64,000 nucleotides of DNA from Leptospira hartskeerlii (GTDB taxonomy: Bacteria > Spirochaetota > Leptospiria > Leptospirales > Leptospiraceae), in assembly GCF_002811475.1 (NCBI RefSeq), contig NZ_NPDL01000001.1, positions 1 through 64,000 of the forward strand, in the 5' to 3' direction. Under the pieces are notes generated by a model that worked only from the letters and a program-made list of their open reading frames with translations, did not search any database and was not told the origin of the DNA. Of this stretch, positions 52,161 through 61,785 are shown piece by piece. Position 1 is the stretch's first letter, and each line of letters opens with the position of its first letter. The position numbers and the translations under genes were made by a program.

Positions 52161-52876
52161 TATCTCGACTTTACAAATTGTGAATATATATTTTGGATTT
52201 CAGGATTTGGAATTTCTAGGAAGGCTCTAAATCTTGCTTCTCCTTTTGTTTTTAAAAGCCAAGAGCCCCATAGAAAAAGTCTTTGGTATAAGATCTTTTT
52301 TTTAGATCCACTTTTTGTGTGGATCTCCTTTATACATTCGTCATCAAATTTTTCCCAACTCCAAGGAAATTTCAAATCTGAAGATATAGGCTTTGGATTT
52401 GTAGGATACAAGGACTCACAATAGGATTCCTGCATCCAAAAAGAAGTTTCTGATTTGGATTCCGGTGCTAAAAAATGACAGATCTCATGTTTGATCACTG
52501 TATCTAAAATTCCTCTTTTAGCTAGGCTTTCCGGATTCTGAAAAAAGAATTTATTACTTACTGGAGAATAAAATGCGGCTGTGGTTCCTGATTGGCCCGA
52601 GTATTTTCTGAATGCTTCTGAGTTTTCTGATACAAAAATTTGGGCGTCCCAGGGAATTCTTCTTTCTAATCTTTCCGATTCGGATCGGGTCTCTGTTAAG
52701 AATTTTTCTGCAAAAGTTTCGAGTAACTTTTCAGGATTTTTCTGTTTGTTCCAATCATCTAAAAAGTAAAATTCGAATCCTTCTACTTTTCTTTTTGCTG
52801 TTTGGGCATTCGGAGTTTCAAAGAATAATATTATAAAAAGTAAATATATTGCAGATAGGGTAAAAATAGATCTCAA
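52157..52876 (-). CDS. Putative HExxH metallopeptidase-like protein
   Basis: A 239-residue exported protein (signal LSAIYLLFIILFFETPNAQ). The motif VIKHEICHFLAP (about 138-149) is HExxH with Glu in the catalytic place, and QESYCE some 20 residues later offers a third ligand (Glu), as in Peptidase_MA-like gluzincins. The length is short for the family. It would be a periplasmic zinc protease if active; no substrate is known. It is the last gene of the murA-ferredoxin-SpoIID operon. Its ATG overlaps the SpoIID stop (ATGA). Confidence 0.65.
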   Translation of the reverse strand: MRSIFTLSAIYLLFIILFFETPNAQTAKRKVEGFEFYFLDDWNKQKNPEKLLETFAEKFLTETRSESERLERRIPWDAQIFVSENSEAFRKYSGQSGTTAAFYSPVSNKFFFQNPESLAKRGILDTVIKHEICHFLAPESKSETSFWMQESYCESLYPTNPKPISSDLKFPWSWEKFDDECIKEIHTKSGSKKKILYQRLFLWGSWLLKTKGEARFRAFLEIPNPEIQNIYSQFVKSRY

Positions 52877-54054
52877 GGGACTTGCCTCAGTTCCGCACCT
52901 GGAAAGTAAAATTGAAGTATCTCTTCCGATTTTGCCCCTCTAAATGCCATTTCTCTCGCTCCGTATTGGCAAAGACCGATCCCATGTCCGAATCCTTTTC
53001 CTTTAAAATAAAATCCTCGAGCACTTGTTTCTATCTTAAAATCGTTACTCTTGGTTTTATTCCAGCCTAACTTTTTACCGATTTTAGATAAGAATTCGGA
53101 GGCTTGGATATTTTTTTTTCCGGAATAATCTTTATATTCTAAAGAAGTGATTCTGGATTCCGAATACTTAGCTTCTAATTCGGTTATCTGCTTTGCTTCC
53201 AAACTAGATTCCAATTCTTCTCTCGAAATAAAAGTTTCCCAAGAGATATAGGGGGAATTTTTGCATTGAACTTCTCCTCCGTATGTATCGGGGCCGGATC
53301 TATAGTATTGCGGATTTTTAAAATTTTTCCAAAGAACGGAAGGAGAAGATAAATTTCCTCCACAGGTAGAATGAAAGAATGTCTCTAAAATTTTTCCATT
53401 TCTGTCTTGTAGAAGTATTTTCTTAGAAGGGGAGAGGAGTATGTTCTCCTTTTTTAATTTTCCTGAAAATTGGAGGCAGTGAGTTAGATCGCAAAGATCG
53501 TGTCCTTCTTTAGAATGTCTTCCTATATTTGCAAGTGCATAAGAACGGATCATTGAAGATGCAACGATCAAATATTCCTTCTTCCAGTTTGGATTTGTTT
53601 TTTTTTCTTCCTTAGGATAAAATAGATCCCCGAATTCCGAGGTCATTCCAATCAGCACATATTCTTCTAATGGAATAGTAAGTATGAATTTTAGTTTTCC
53701 TTTGGAAGAGGTTATTTCCAGATCTCCGGAATATCTTTTAGAGCTGTGATCTTTTGGAACTTCGAGTTCGTATTCTCCTCCTGAAAATAGAATATGTTCA
53801 GATTTTGAATTTTTAGCTCCGTCTATAATTCTGATTTTGTCTTCTTCAGCTCGGACCAAAATCGTTTTATCTTTTTCTAAACTATTTTTACCTGAATATT
53901 GTATTCTAAAGCCTTTTGCAATGATTCTGACTGTATCCGGGGAATATTTAGACAAAATTCCGATCTTGATCTTATTTGGAATTGGATCCGCAATTAATGA
54001 ATTAGAGAATAAAAATAGAAAAACCAAACCTGATAGTTTGGAAAGATTACTCAT
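52873..54054 (-). CDS. SpoIID/LytB-domain peptidoglycan lytic protein
   Basis: A 393-residue exported protein (signal LSGLVFLFLFSNSLIA). The SpoIID domain is seen in FILTIPLEEYVLIGMTSEFG, with the Glu expected to be catalytic, then VASSMIRSYALANI, the FFHSTCGGNLSSPSVLWKN block and the end GKGFGHGIGLCQYGAREMAF. Family members cleave glycan strands stripped of stem peptides (spore formers) or act as amidase enhancers. In a non-sporulating spirochaete the role is cell-wall remodelling. It overlaps both neighbours by 4 bp. Confidence 0.88.
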   Translation of the reverse strand: MSNLSKLSGLVFLFLFSNSLIADPIPNKIKIGILSKYSPDTVRIIAKGFRIQYSGKNSLEKDKTILVRAEEDKIRIIDGAKNSKSEHILFSGGEYELEVPKDHSSKRYSGDLEITSSKGKLKFILTIPLEEYVLIGMTSEFGDLFYPKEEKKTNPNWKKEYLIVASSMIRSYALANIGRHSKEGHDLCDLTHCLQFSGKLKKENILLSPSKKILLQDRNGKILETFFHSTCGGNLSSPSVLWKNFKNPQYYRSGPDTYGGEVQCKNSPYISWETFISREELESSLEAKQITELEAKYSESRITSLEYKDYSGKKNIQASEFLSKIGKKLGWNKTKSNDFKIETSARGFYFKGKGFGHGIGLCQYGAREMAFRGAKSEEILQFYFPGAELRQVP

Positions 54055-54704
54055 TGTACTTGGATTGCCTTAGGAAATGTAGGACAAGAAGAAACGCATA
54101 AACCACAGCCTACACAATCATTCGAAAAACTTGGTTTATTTCCTTTGAATTTGACTACATTAGGAATTGGGCAAGTGATTGCACAAGTCTCGCAAGTTTT
54201 CTCTCCAGTTCTTGAATTGATACAATGTTGGAAGAAACCTTTTGCCTTTCCGAATTTTGGAGATTCATTTTTTTTATACGGTAAAAGTGCGCCAGTCTCG
54301 CAAGCGGAAATACATGGATAATCTTTGCATAACATGCACGCGTTCAGATTCACATCCATATGAGGAAAATGTTTGCCAGTCTTATCGTCAGGAACTGGAA
54401 ATAGAACCGAATAGGGGCAAGCGTAGATACAATCACTACAAGCAGTACATTTAGAGAAGAATCGTTTTCCTTTTGTGTCAGCTCCGGGAGGAAATTGTAA
54501 ATTTCTAAAACCTTTAAATTTACTTTTTACAGTTTTAGGTTTTGGGACCTTGATTTGATTTTTTTTAGGCGAGGACTTTTCCGGTTCTGCTTTTTTTTCT
54601 TCCTCTACAGCAGTTTTCCAGGTTTCCGAAATTTCATTAACGCCTTCTTCCATTACGGAAAAAGCTTTTGCTAAGCCTTTCCGGAAGAAGTCTTTTCGGT
54701 TCAT
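54051..54704 (-). CDS. Multi-cluster 4Fe-4S ferredoxin-like protein
   Basis: A 217-residue protein. The N-terminus ([15 protein letters not shown]) faintly resembles a twin-arginine start but lacks a second Arg next to the first. A Lys/Pro/Glu-rich linker follows. Cys clusters: [13 protein letters not shown] near 94, [14 protein letters not shown] near 133, [10 protein letters not shown] near 178, and [12 protein letters not shown] near 200. The pattern is that of NapG/MauM-like electron-transfer polyferredoxins. It is placed between murA and the SpoIID gene, with 4-bp overlaps on both sides. The redox partner is unknown. Confidence 0.8.
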   Translation of the reverse strand: MNRKDFFRKGLAKAFSVMEEGVNEISETWKTAVEEEKKAEPEKSSPKKNQIKVPKPKTVKSKFKGFRNLQFPPGADTKGKRFFSKCTACSDCIYACPYSVLFPVPDDKTGKHFPHMDVNLNACMLCKDYPCISACETGALLPYKKNESPKFGKAKGFFQHCINSRTGEKTCETCAITCPIPNVVKFKGNKPSFSNDCVGCGLCVSSCPTFPKAIQVQ

Positions 54705-55999
54705 TCTTCACCTATCCTCTCAATATGAGCACCGAGAGATCTAAGTCGAGTATCTATGTCTTGGAATCCTCTATCTATTTGACCGATATTATGGATATAA
54801 CTTGTACCTTCTGCACAAAGTGCCGCTATGATCATTGCCATTCCAGCTCTGATATCAGGGCTTGCTACTTTTTGTCCATAAAGACGATTTGGTCCGATCA
54901 CGATTGCTCTATGCGGATCACAAAGAATAATTTGAGCACCCATCGAGATTATATTATCTACGAAAAATAATCTGGACTCGAACATTTTTTCGTGAATAAG
55001 AACAGTCCCTTTACATTGTGTAGCAGTGACTAACGCAACAGAAGTCATATCCGCAGGAAAGCCAGGCCATGGAGAATCATCTATTTTAGGAGTGGCTCCA
55101 TGATAATCAGGAATGATTTCCATTTTCTGGTCAGAAGGAACTAAGATCCCTCCGTCTTGAGGACGAACTTCTATCCCCAAACGAGAATATACCATGCGGA
55201 TCATCCGGATATCTTCCAGGTCCACATCTCCGATAAAAATTTCTCCACCGGTTACGGCAGCTAAACTGATAAAACTTCCGATCTCTAAATAGTCGGATCC
55301 GATCCTATGAGGTTTGTCCGGAGTTTTTAAGGAGCTTACACCTTCGATCGTGAGAATATTAGAACCAATCCCTGAAATTTTTGCTCCGGCAGAAACTAAA
55401 AATTTACAAAGCCTTTGCACATGTGGTTCGCTCGCTGCATGACGCAAAATAGTAATGCCTTCAGAAAGAACCGCTGCCATGACTGCGTTTTCAGTTGCAG
55501 TAACGGAAGCCTCGTCCATGAGAAGGTCCGTGCCTCTGAGTCTATCTCCCTTGATTTCGTAACCGTCCGGAAATACTTCGATTTGAGCGCCAAGTGCTTG
55601 GAGTGCGAGAAGATGAGTGTCCATTCTTCTTCGCCCAATCTTGTCTCCACCTGGTCTTGGTAAAAACACTCGTCCGGTTTTGGCAAGAATTGGACCAGCG
55701 AGTGTAACTGCACCTCTGATCTTGGAACATAGTTCTGCAGGAAGATCCGACTTTAGATCTCCATTATTACGAAATAAAAACGTACCTTCTCCCTTATCTT
55801 CTACTTCCATTCCTAAATGGCGTAAGACATCCATGAGCATGAGTACATCTGAGATCTGGGGAATATTTTCGATAATCACTTCGCCAGGAACTAAACAGAC
55901 AGCGCCTAAAATAGGTAAGGCCTCGTTTTTATTACCTTGGGGCATTACAGTTCCGTGAAGAGGATTTTTACCGATAATTTTGAAGTATGGAGAGCTCAT
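54701..55999 (-). CDS. murA: UDP-GlcNAc 1-carboxyvinyltransferase (Asp active site)
   Basis: A 432-residue MurA, first committed enzyme of peptidoglycan synthesis. Lys24 (GNKNEALP) is the conserved residue near the substrate. In the catalytic loop the usual Cys is Asp119 ([10 protein letters not shown]; codon GAC at 55643-55645 on the minus strand). Enzymes with Asp here, as in Mycobacterium and Chlamydia, are active but not alkylated by fosfomycin. The rest ([28 protein letters not shown]) is typical. It heads the murA-ferredoxin-SpoIID-HExxH operon. Confidence 0.96.
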   Translation of the reverse strand: MSSPYFKIIGKNPLHGTVMPQGNKNEALPILGAVCLVPGEVIIENIPQISDVLMLMDVLRHLGMEVEDKGEGTFLFRNNGDLKSDLPAELCSKIRGAVTLAGPILAKTGRVFLPRPGGDKIGRRRMDTHLLALQALGAQIEVFPDGYEIKGDRLRGTDLLMDEASVTATENAVMAAVLSEGITILRHAASEPHVQRLCKFLVSAGAKISGIGSNILTIEGVSSLKTPDKPHRIGSDYLEIGSFISLAAVTGGEIFIGDVDLEDIRMIRMVYSRLGIEVRPQDGGILVPSDQKMEIIPDYHGATPKIDDSPWPGFPADMTSVALVTATQCKGTVLIHEKMFESRLFFVDNIISMGAQIILCDPHRAIVIGPNRLYGQKVASPDIRAGMAMIIAALCAEGTSYIHNIGQIDRGFQDIDTRLRSLGAHIERIGEE

Positions 56000-56112
56000 G
56001 ATTCGACCAGTGTTATTGGTATACTCATGCCTCCTTCTCCTACGGCAAGCACTTCACTGAGACCTAAATAGATTGACTCAAAAGGTTTTTTTTCCGATCA
56101 ACGTTGGTATCC

Positions 56113-57894
56113 ATGGATTCTTTTTTACATCGTTTTAGAGAGTTTCAAAAAACACTGTTTTTTGACTTCTTCTGTTTTCTCTGGACGGGGGCATTTGCAT
56201 TCTTAGCCTTCGCTCCTTTTTATCTCAGCCATTTAGTTTGGATCGCACCCTTCGGTCTGTTCTGGATCACTCATAAATATTCCGGAAGATACTGGAGATT
56301 AGTAGGTTATGGTTTCCTATTTGGGGTATTCTTCTATGCGATTGCATTCCATTGGATCCATCATATGGCGATGGTCTTTGGGAATTTCCCTTGGGCTGTT
56401 GCGTTTATTATTCTTCTCTTAGCGGGAGTTTTATTCGGAGCTAAGTTTCCAATCTTCTTAGTTTCTTATTCTTTTCTTTCAAGAAGAGCCGGTAAACACA
56501 GCGTTTGGGTAGCCGGGGTCTGCGGAATGGCAGCGGATATGATCGGTTATCAATTGTTTCCTTGGTACTGGGGAAATCTCGCAGCAGGAAATATCATACT
56601 CGCCCAAACTGTGGAGATTACAGGAGTTTACGGACTTTCATTTTTAGTATTCGTAATCTCTTATACACTTTTTGAAACGAATCCATTACATCTTCTTGAG
56701 ATATTAAAATCCAAAGATAAAAGATCCCATTTTATAAAATTCTGGACCTTACCATTTGCGTTACTTCTTCTTTTTGTGGTCGTTGGTTCCACATTGTATT
56801 TGAAATGGAAGAATGTGACTCCAACCAAAACATTAGAAGTCCTCGTGGTCCAGCCGGACGCTCCGATGAGTATTCGTGACGAGAGGGGAAGATCTCCTAG
56901 AGAAGTAATCGAAGACCTAATGGATAGAATGGACAAGATGGTGGAGAATGCCGTCCAAAAAGCCGGCAAAAACCCGGACTTGATCGTTCTACCTGAAGCA
57001 GGAATTCCTTATTTTTCTGCGAACAGAGAATTGCTAAAGATCAGAATGGGAGATCGTATCTATTGGCCTAGGTTCGATTCCTTAATGGTTTCCTTTGCAA
57101 ATAGATACAAGGCGACTGTATTTTTTAATGAAATAGATGCAGCTTATAAGATCAAAAGTTCAGGAAGAGAATATCTCCGGTACTTTAATAATAACGTTGT
57201 ATACGATCCGAATGGTGTTAGAAGGCAAGCTTACCAAAAACAATATTTGGTAATGTTCGGAGAGACAATGCCTTTCGAGTTCATGTATGATCTGAGCCCT
57301 CAGACCGGGAGGTTCGATCCGGGAGAATCTTTCGATCTTCTGCATTATTATTCCGATATCCCTAAAGAAAATCCTCAGACTGTTTTGCCGGTTACTTGGG
57401 AAAAAACGGAAGGGTTGGATGCCGAATTTGTAAGAAATTATTATTCTCCGACTCATACCGAATTGAAGGACGAGGGTTCGTTTCTTCCTTTGATCTGTTA
57501 TGAAGTGATCGTTCCGGAATTCGTAAGAAAGTTTAAGGACTCAGGAAATCCTCAGTTCATCGCAAATCTTACCAATGACAAATGGTATGGAACCACTACA
57601 GAAAGTGACCAGCATTTCGAGTTAGGAAGATTGAGAGCGATAGAATGGAGAAGATGGCTAGTCCGTTCTACCAACTCAGGGATTTCCGGTTATGTAGACC
57701 ATCTGGGAAATTTTATAGAAGGTAAATCCACTTCTCTTATGAAAGCGGAAACCAGTTGGCAACAGATCCAAGTGATCGATTCTCCTCCCGGATTTTATAT
57801 TCTCTATGGAAACCTGATACCTTGGATCATGATCATTCTGACCGCAATATATTACGGAAATCTACTACTCCGTAATAAGAAATCTGAAGCCTAA
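56113..57894 (+). CDS. lnt: Apolipoprotein N-acyltransferase
   Basis: A 593-residue inner-membrane enzyme that N-acylates lipoproteins after signal peptidase II, essential for mature lipoproteins such as Loa22. About six to seven membrane helices in residues 1-240 are followed by a periplasmic nitrilase domain with the triad Glu295 (LPEAGIPY), Lys376 ([11 protein letters not shown]) and Cys462 ([11 protein letters not shown]), then [15 protein letters not shown], and a final membrane helix. The frame opens with TTG at 56104; the ATG at 56113 is preferred. The stop overlaps the convergent gene's stop. Confidence 0.94.
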   Translation: MDSFLHRFREFQKTLFFDFFCFLWTGAFAFLAFAPFYLSHLVWIAPFGLFWITHKYSGRYWRLVGYGFLFGVFFYAIAFHWIHHMAMVFGNFPWAVAFIILLLAGVLFGAKFPIFLVSYSFLSRRAGKHSVWVAGVCGMAADMIGYQLFPWYWGNLAAGNIILAQTVEITGVYGLSFLVFVISYTLFETNPLHLLEILKSKDKRSHFIKFWTLPFALLLLFVVVGSTLYLKWKNVTPTKTLEVLVVQPDAPMSIRDERGRSPREVIEDLMDRMDKMVENAVQKAGKNPDLIVLPEAGIPYFSANRELLKIRMGDRIYWPRFDSLMVSFANRYKATVFFNEIDAAYKIKSSGREYLRYFNNNVVYDPNGVRRQAYQKQYLVMFGETMPFEFMYDLSPQTGRFDPGESFDLLHYYSDIPKENPQTVLPVTWEKTEGLDAEFVRNYYSPTHTELKDEGSFLPLICYEVIVPEFVRKFKDSGNPQFIANLTNDKWYGTTTESDQHFELGRLRAIEWRRWLVRSTNSGISGYVDHLGNFIEGKSTSLMKAETSWQQIQVIDSPPGFYILYGNLIPWIMIILTAIYYGNLLLRNKKSEA

Positions 57895-59042
57895 GGATTG
57901 ATCAAATAATAGGAAAAAATCCCCCGGAAGTTTTTATCTTTCGGGAGATTTCCTTCCGGTAATTGGGCGCAATCTAATTTGGAATCGGTGATATAATAAA
58001 GCTGGTACGGTTTCGTAAAAAACAAACGAACAAAGAATCGAAGTACCGCGGATATATTGGAAAGAACATAAATCTGCCCGACAGTATGCTTTCGAGAGAC
58101 AGTTAAACTGCAAGAACCGCTCTCATCTAAATAAAACTTCTCTTTGATAGGCAAATGATATCCCGAAAAAGGTTCTGTCTCAGATTCTAAAACTTCAGAC
58201 TTCAAAACTTTCGCGGAGAATAACATTTTTCCGGAAGGATCTAATGCACTTACAGTTCTGACCTCTTCTCCCGGAAAGTTTTCGTTCCCGATAAAACCGC
58301 CTGCGAATAATCTTTCTCCGGCGCCATTGATGGACCGGTATAATTCCCAGCGTCTGCTGTATTTGTACACTTCGTAGTTGGTAAGAAGATGTTCCATTCC
58401 ACCTCTACCATTTAGCTCCATTCTATTTCCGTTTAATATCAGATATCCTTTTGCAGGAGCGGAAGAGAATGCCATGTCTGCTTGTACGAAACTGTCTTTC
58501 TCAGGTAGATGTATTTTTCCTCCGGAAAGGGAAACCGCTTTGGACCAGCCGGTTTTATAGCTAATAACAAGTTCAGCTGAGTCGGTAATCATCTTGATCT
58601 CCGGCCCGCCTTCTCCCTTATAAACGGAACTATCATAAATTTCTAATTCTAGATTTCCACTCTCTGCTTTGAGTTCGTCTTTGGAATATTCTCTGGTGGA
58701 AAATTGGGTCCCGTTTTGTTTGTCGTAAACTACAAGACTTACTCCGCAGTTTTTGGTTCCAGGGCCTAGGTTACTTACTATGAACGTGGCAAAGATCCAG
58801 GTCTGGTCATCCGTAAAGGAATAGTTCCAAGCTTGGAAATAACCTTCCTGAGTATAAGGGTGGAATCCCATTTCGTGTTTGCTAGTTTTTCTGGCCTGGA
58901 TTTTTGTTTCGTCCGCGGAAAGTTTCCATTCTCCTAAAGCACAAAATAGGACTAAAAAGATCAAAATGGATTTGGAAAGAATGGTTTTAGATCGTTTAAA
59001 AGAACAATCGTTCGCCGAAGAATTTTCGGATGTCAAAAACAT
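57891..59042 (-). CDS. Hypothetical exported protein, AttH/Svf1-like?
   Basis: A protein of about 383 residues. After a polar N-terminus a signal-anchor ([20 protein letters not shown]) is followed by a beta-rich region: [68 protein letters not shown], and [31 protein letters not shown]. The layout resembles lipocalin-like AttH/Svf1 or hydroxyneurosporene-synthase folds, but this is a weak impression. ATG at 59042 has AGGA 10 nt upstream; a TTG at 59051 is the alternative. Confidence 0.55.
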   Translation of the reverse strand: MFLTSENSSANDCSFKRSKTILSKSILIFLVLFCALGEWKLSADETKIQARKTSKHEMGFHPYTQEGYFQAWNYSFTDDQTWIFATFIVSNLGPGTKNCGVSLVVYDKQNGTQFSTREYSKDELKAESGNLELEIYDSSVYKGEGGPEIKMITDSAELVISYKTGWSKAVSLSGGKIHLPEKDSFVQADMAFSSAPAKGYLILNGNRMELNGRGGMEHLLTNYEVYKYSRRWELYRSINGAGERLFAGGFIGNENFPGEEVRTVSALDPSGKMLFSAKVLKSEVLESETEPFSGYHLPIKEKFYLDESGSCSLTVSRKHTVGQIYVLSNISAVLRFFVRLFFTKPYQLYYITDSKLDCAQLPEGNLPKDKNFRGIFSYYLINP

Positions 59043-59093
59043 GGGGATCAATTCCTAACCCTGGTTTTATTCTCCGGCAAGCAATTTTTAAAC

Positions 59094-59528
59094 TTAACTG
59101 CAATCCGAATCTATTTTGTCCTCTTCCGATCTGGATGCTGGAACACAGGAGGATTCGAAAATATCGCTAAGACATCTGATCTCATAAGACGGGTGATCCT
59201 TTACACCTTTTGCTTTCATTTCGTCCCTTTCCATTCTGATCCCATCTATATGTATCCAAGAATCAGATTCCGATTTTCCCTTAGTTTCGATGCGAGCATA
59301 GATCAGATATTCATAATCTCCGAACTTCTTCATAAAAATTTTAGAATATCTAAAATCTGTTCTTACCAATTTTCTTCGGAAGTAACGTAGTTCTTTGGAC
59401 TGAGAACCTTGTAGAGAATCATAGAATCTATTAATGGAATGTATAATTCCTAAAAAGCCCAATTGATCCGTTTTCAATTTCATCCAACCGAAATGTTCCT
59501 CTACTTCTTTGTTTCTCCTAGCCTTCAT
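59094..59528 (-). CDS. Hypothetical protein
   Basis: A 144-residue protein without signal or membrane segment, rich in charged residues (MKARRNKEVEEHFGWMKLKTDQLGFLGIIHSINRFYDSL, KELRYFRRKLVRTDFRYSKIFMKKFGDYEYLIYARIETKG). It may be a small alpha/beta cytoplasmic protein. The C-terminus has two Cys (RCLSDIFESSC). The family is not recognised. It lies 43 nt upstream of the AttH-like gene and may be co-transcribed with it. The ATG is preceded by GGAGG (reverse of CCTCC at 59535-59539). Confidence 0.55.
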   Translation of the reverse strand: MKARRNKEVEEHFGWMKLKTDQLGFLGIIHSINRFYDSLQGSQSKELRYFRRKLVRTDFRYSKIFMKKFGDYEYLIYARIETKGKSESDSWIHIDGIRMERDEMKAKGVKDHPSYEIRCLSDIFESSCVPASRSEEDKIDSDCS

Positions 59529-59597
59529 AAAATCCTCCGGGGAAACGTGTTTTGGCCGAAGGAAATGGCAGAAAAAAATTTAGAATTTGGGAAAAAA

Positions 59598-59639
59598 ATG
59601 GGACCTAAGGAATAAACTTACCTTTCTCACATGGGACCT
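59598..59639 (+). repeat. 9-bp direct repeats upstream of ECF module 3
   Basis: ATGGGACCT occurs at 59598-59606 and 59631-59639, 33 nt apart centre to centre, about three helical turns. They lie just upstream of the small leader frame at 59664 and could bind an activator. This may be chance. Confidence 0.3.
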
Positions 59640-59663
59640 TTGTATCGAACTTCAGGAGTTTTT

Positions 59664-59753
59664 ATGCAGAGCATTTTAAATTCGAATGGGTTCTGGTCCG
59701 GAATTTTTCCTTTTTGGATCATTTTTTTTCCGTTTCAAACCAATTCTTATTAA
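59664..59753 (+). CDS. Candidate leader peptide (29 aa) upstream of ECF sigma 3
   Basis: An ATG frame of 29 codons ending TAA. The product is hydrophobic and aromatic (MQSILNSNGFWSGIFPFWII, then FFPFQTNSY). A strong CAGGAG ribosome site lies 5 nt before the ATG, better than that of the sigma gene itself. A run of eight A follows the stop, and the sigma gene begins 58 nt later. It may be a regulatory uORF or a tiny membrane peptide. Confidence 0.4.
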   Translation: MQSILNSNGFWSGIFPFWIIFFPFQTNSY

Positions 59754-59811
59754 AAAAAATCCAAGGAAAATCCCACTGCTACAACTACCTCTCTAAGGAA
59801 AGAGAAACACA

Positions 59812-60345
59812 TTGGGATCCTTGGACACGATATACAGACGGGAAAGAGATAGAATTCTTGCATGGGTTCGTTCCAGGGTTACGGATCCTGAAGAAGCAGA
59901 AGATCTTCTTCAGGAATCTTTTTTAACCGCTGTAACTGAACTGGATTCCGCTGGGTCTATCGAATATCTTTTAGCTTATGTGTATGCGGTTCTTCGCAAT
60001 AAAGTCGGGGACTGGTACAGATTTAAAAAAGCTGGGAAGTATTCTAACTCTCGTTTAGAGCAGGAGTTTTTCTTAGAGGATGCGTTACCGGATAAAGCAG
60101 CAGGACCTGAAAAGGAATTTTACAGAAGTCTTGTGCTCCAGGAATTAGCGATCGCTTTAGAAGAGCTACCTGAAGAACAAAAATCCGCGTTTGTGGAAAA
60201 CGTGTTCGAAGGAAAATCCTTTAGAGAAATTTCGGAAGCCACCGGAATTCCGGAAGGAACTCTCTCAGCACGAAAATCTTACGCTAAGGATTTTTTAGCA
60301 AAACGTTTGAAGGACCTTAAGGTTTTCTTTCTGGAAGAGTTTTGA
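59812..60345 (+). CDS. ECF RNA polymerase sigma factor 3
   Basis: A 177-residue ECF sigma factor. Region 2: VTDPEEAEDLLQESFLTAVTELDSAGSIEYLLAYVYAVLRNKVGDWYR (about 23-70). Region 4: LEELPEEQKSAFVENVFEGKSFREISEATGIPEGTLSARKSYAKDFL (about 117-163). The sequence resembles sigma factors associated with small histidine-rich membrane partners. The start is a TTG at 59812 with AAGGA 12 nt upstream; the TTG at 59821 is an alternative. A longer overlapping frame from 59714 in another phase has no coding signature. Confidence 0.9.
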   Translation: MGSLDTIYRRERDRILAWVRSRVTDPEEAEDLLQESFLTAVTELDSAGSIEYLLAYVYAVLRNKVGDWYRFKKAGKYSNSRLEQEFFLEDALPDKAAGPEKEFYRSLVLQELAIALEELPEEQKSAFVENVFEGKSFREISEATGIPEGTLSARKSYAKDFLAKRLKDLKVFFLEEF

Positions 60346-60361
60346 GTTTTGGAGGAAAACC

Positions 60362-60694
60362 ATGCACGGTTCAGGCGAGTTTAGACATAGATTAGGGAAA
60401 TTTTTTCTGATCATCTTCTTTATGCCGTTGTTCTTCTTCGGTTTGGCTTATGCGGTTTGGCAACTTTGGAACTGGTTGCTTCCTGATATTTTCGGGATTA
60501 AGCAGATCAGTTACTGGCAAGCTTTAGGTTTGTTCGTTCTTTCACATATATTGTTTAAAGGCGGACATTGGTTTGGCCCAGGCCACCATCATGGTCATAG
60601 AGAAAGAGCACACTGGAAACGTAGGATGAAAGAAAAGATGAGACACAAACTTCAACAGAAGTTAGATCAAATCGATCGCGAATTAAGGGAGTAA
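60362..60694 (+). CDS. His-rich two-helix membrane protein of ECF module 3
   Basis: A 110-residue protein with two membrane helices (about 11-35 and 47-66), then a histidine-rich cytoplasmic or periplasmic tail GGHWFGPGHHHGHRERAHWK and a charged helix (KMRHKLQQKLDQIDRELRE). The His cluster could bind metal. GGAGG precedes the ATG strongly, 16 nt after the sigma stop. It probably acts as the membrane partner of sigma factor 3. No anti-sigma domain is recognised. Confidence 0.6.
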   Translation: MHGSGEFRHRLGKFFLIIFFMPLFFFGLAYAVWQLWNWLLPDIFGIKQISYWQALGLFVLSHILFKGGHWFGPGHHHGHRERAHWKRRMKEKMRHKLQQKLDQIDRELRE

Positions 60695-60698
60695 AATT

Positions 60699-61058
60699 AT
60701 GTTTATGGAAGTAAATCATATCGGTATCACCTCCCGTGATCCGGAAGTAAGTGCGAATTTTTATCGTGAAATTTTCGGTCTCCCCCAAAAGGAGGAGACC
60801 GAAAAGGCTGCGAAAGTCCTTGGCATTGGAAAATCGAATATAGCGATCTACGGAGAGAAGGACGATCCTGCTTCTCCTGTATTCGGATCCGGATGTGATT
60901 TTGCTATTAGAGTAGATCCGAAAAGTTTCCGTGAGATTGAACAAAGATTATTCTCTCAAAGATTAGAATACGGTGTTCGTAAATCTTCTAAGACACTTTT
61001 TCTGAATTTTCACGATCCGGATGGATACTTGGTTGAACTAATGTGCGAAGAAGAATAG
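60699..61058 (+). CDS. VOC (glyoxalase/bleomycin-resistance) family protein
   Basis: A 119-residue vicinal-oxygen-chelate protein. It starts MEVNHIGITSRDPEVSANFYREIFG, the typical first beta-alpha-beta unit with the metal His5 or so, and ends FHDPDGYLVELMCEEE with the metal-binding Glu. It may act on an aldehyde or thiol adduct; the substrate is unknown. It starts 4 nt after the His-rich gene with GGAG upstream and may be in the ECF module 3 transcript. Confidence 0.85.
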   Translation: MFMEVNHIGITSRDPEVSANFYREIFGLPQKEETEKAAKVLGIGKSNIAIYGEKDDPASPVFGSGCDFAIRVDPKSFREIEQRLFSQRLEYGVRKSSKTLFLNFHDPDGYLVELMCEEE

Positions 61059-61132
61059 ATCCAGCCTTCGTAGGACGGTCTTATTCCTTGGGTGCCAAAC
61101 ATTTCCCTATAAGCGGTATATAAGAACGGAAT

Positions 61133-61768
61133 TTGAATCTCAAGATAGAGATTGCCAAAAAAGGCCGAGCAAAAAATGTACTCTTTACCCACATGGAAAC
61201 GGAATTACTGGGCCTGTTCTGGACGGAAAAGATCAAGCTCAGCCAGTACACTATCCAAACCGTAAAGGATCTAAGCGATTCACAGCTGGATCATACCGAC
61301 GCGTTGGGCGAAACAATTCGAAGATATTTGAATTCTATAGTCGCTTCCGACTTTTTGTTCCGTCTTTCACTTCCGGTTTCCTTAGGGATCAGTTCCATTC
61401 TTCCTATTCCGAGACAAACAGAGTCCGAAGTCGAAAAAGACTTGGTCAAAGTAAGAGATCTATTCGGTTCTCCGGCTCTTCCCAGTAATTTAAAAGATGT
61501 AATTGTTAGCTCCGCAGAAGGTCTGTATTTCGAAGGATGTAATCCTTCTCTTCTTCCCACCTTACAACGCTGGAAAAAGATACTTTTGCGTATAGAAAAG
61601 TCCATCGTGGGTCTTGATGGAAAAGATCCTTTAAAATATCGTTATTTTTCAGTACTTGGGATCGTTTCCCTTCCGGTCGCCATTAATTATTTCTCCACCC
61701 AAAACCTATACTACCTCCGAAGCGGAATCTTGAAAATAAAGGAGAATCCTTCTTTCCCGAAGTCCTGA
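61133..61768 (+). CDS. Hypothetical protein
   Basis: A protein of up to 211 residues with no recognised domain. It contains ETELLGLFWTEKIKLSQYTIQTVKDLSDSQLDHTDALGETIRRYLNSIV, a helical pair around residues 20-70, later RLSLPVSLGISSILPIPRQTESEVEKDLVKVRDLFG, and SVLGIVSLPVAINYFS near the end. The start is uncertain: TTG at 61133 or ATG at 61193. It lies just before icd with a 68-nt gap that holds a palindromic repeat. Confidence 0.5.
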   Translation: MNLKIEIAKKGRAKNVLFTHMETELLGLFWTEKIKLSQYTIQTVKDLSDSQLDHTDALGETIRRYLNSIVASDFLFRLSLPVSLGISSILPIPRQTESEVEKDLVKVRDLFGSPALPSNLKDVIVSSAEGLYFEGCNPSLLPTLQRWKKILLRIEKSIVGLDGKDPLKYRYFSVLGIVSLPVAINYFSTQNLYYLRSGILKIKENPSFPKS

Positions 61769-61785
61769 GTCCTTAGAAGATGGAA

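Noticed and set aside
59714..59926. 70-codon frame overlapping the start of sigma factor 3 in another phase
   Set aside because: It shares most of its length with the sigma gene and shows no coding signature; the sigma frame has strong region 2 and 4 motifs.
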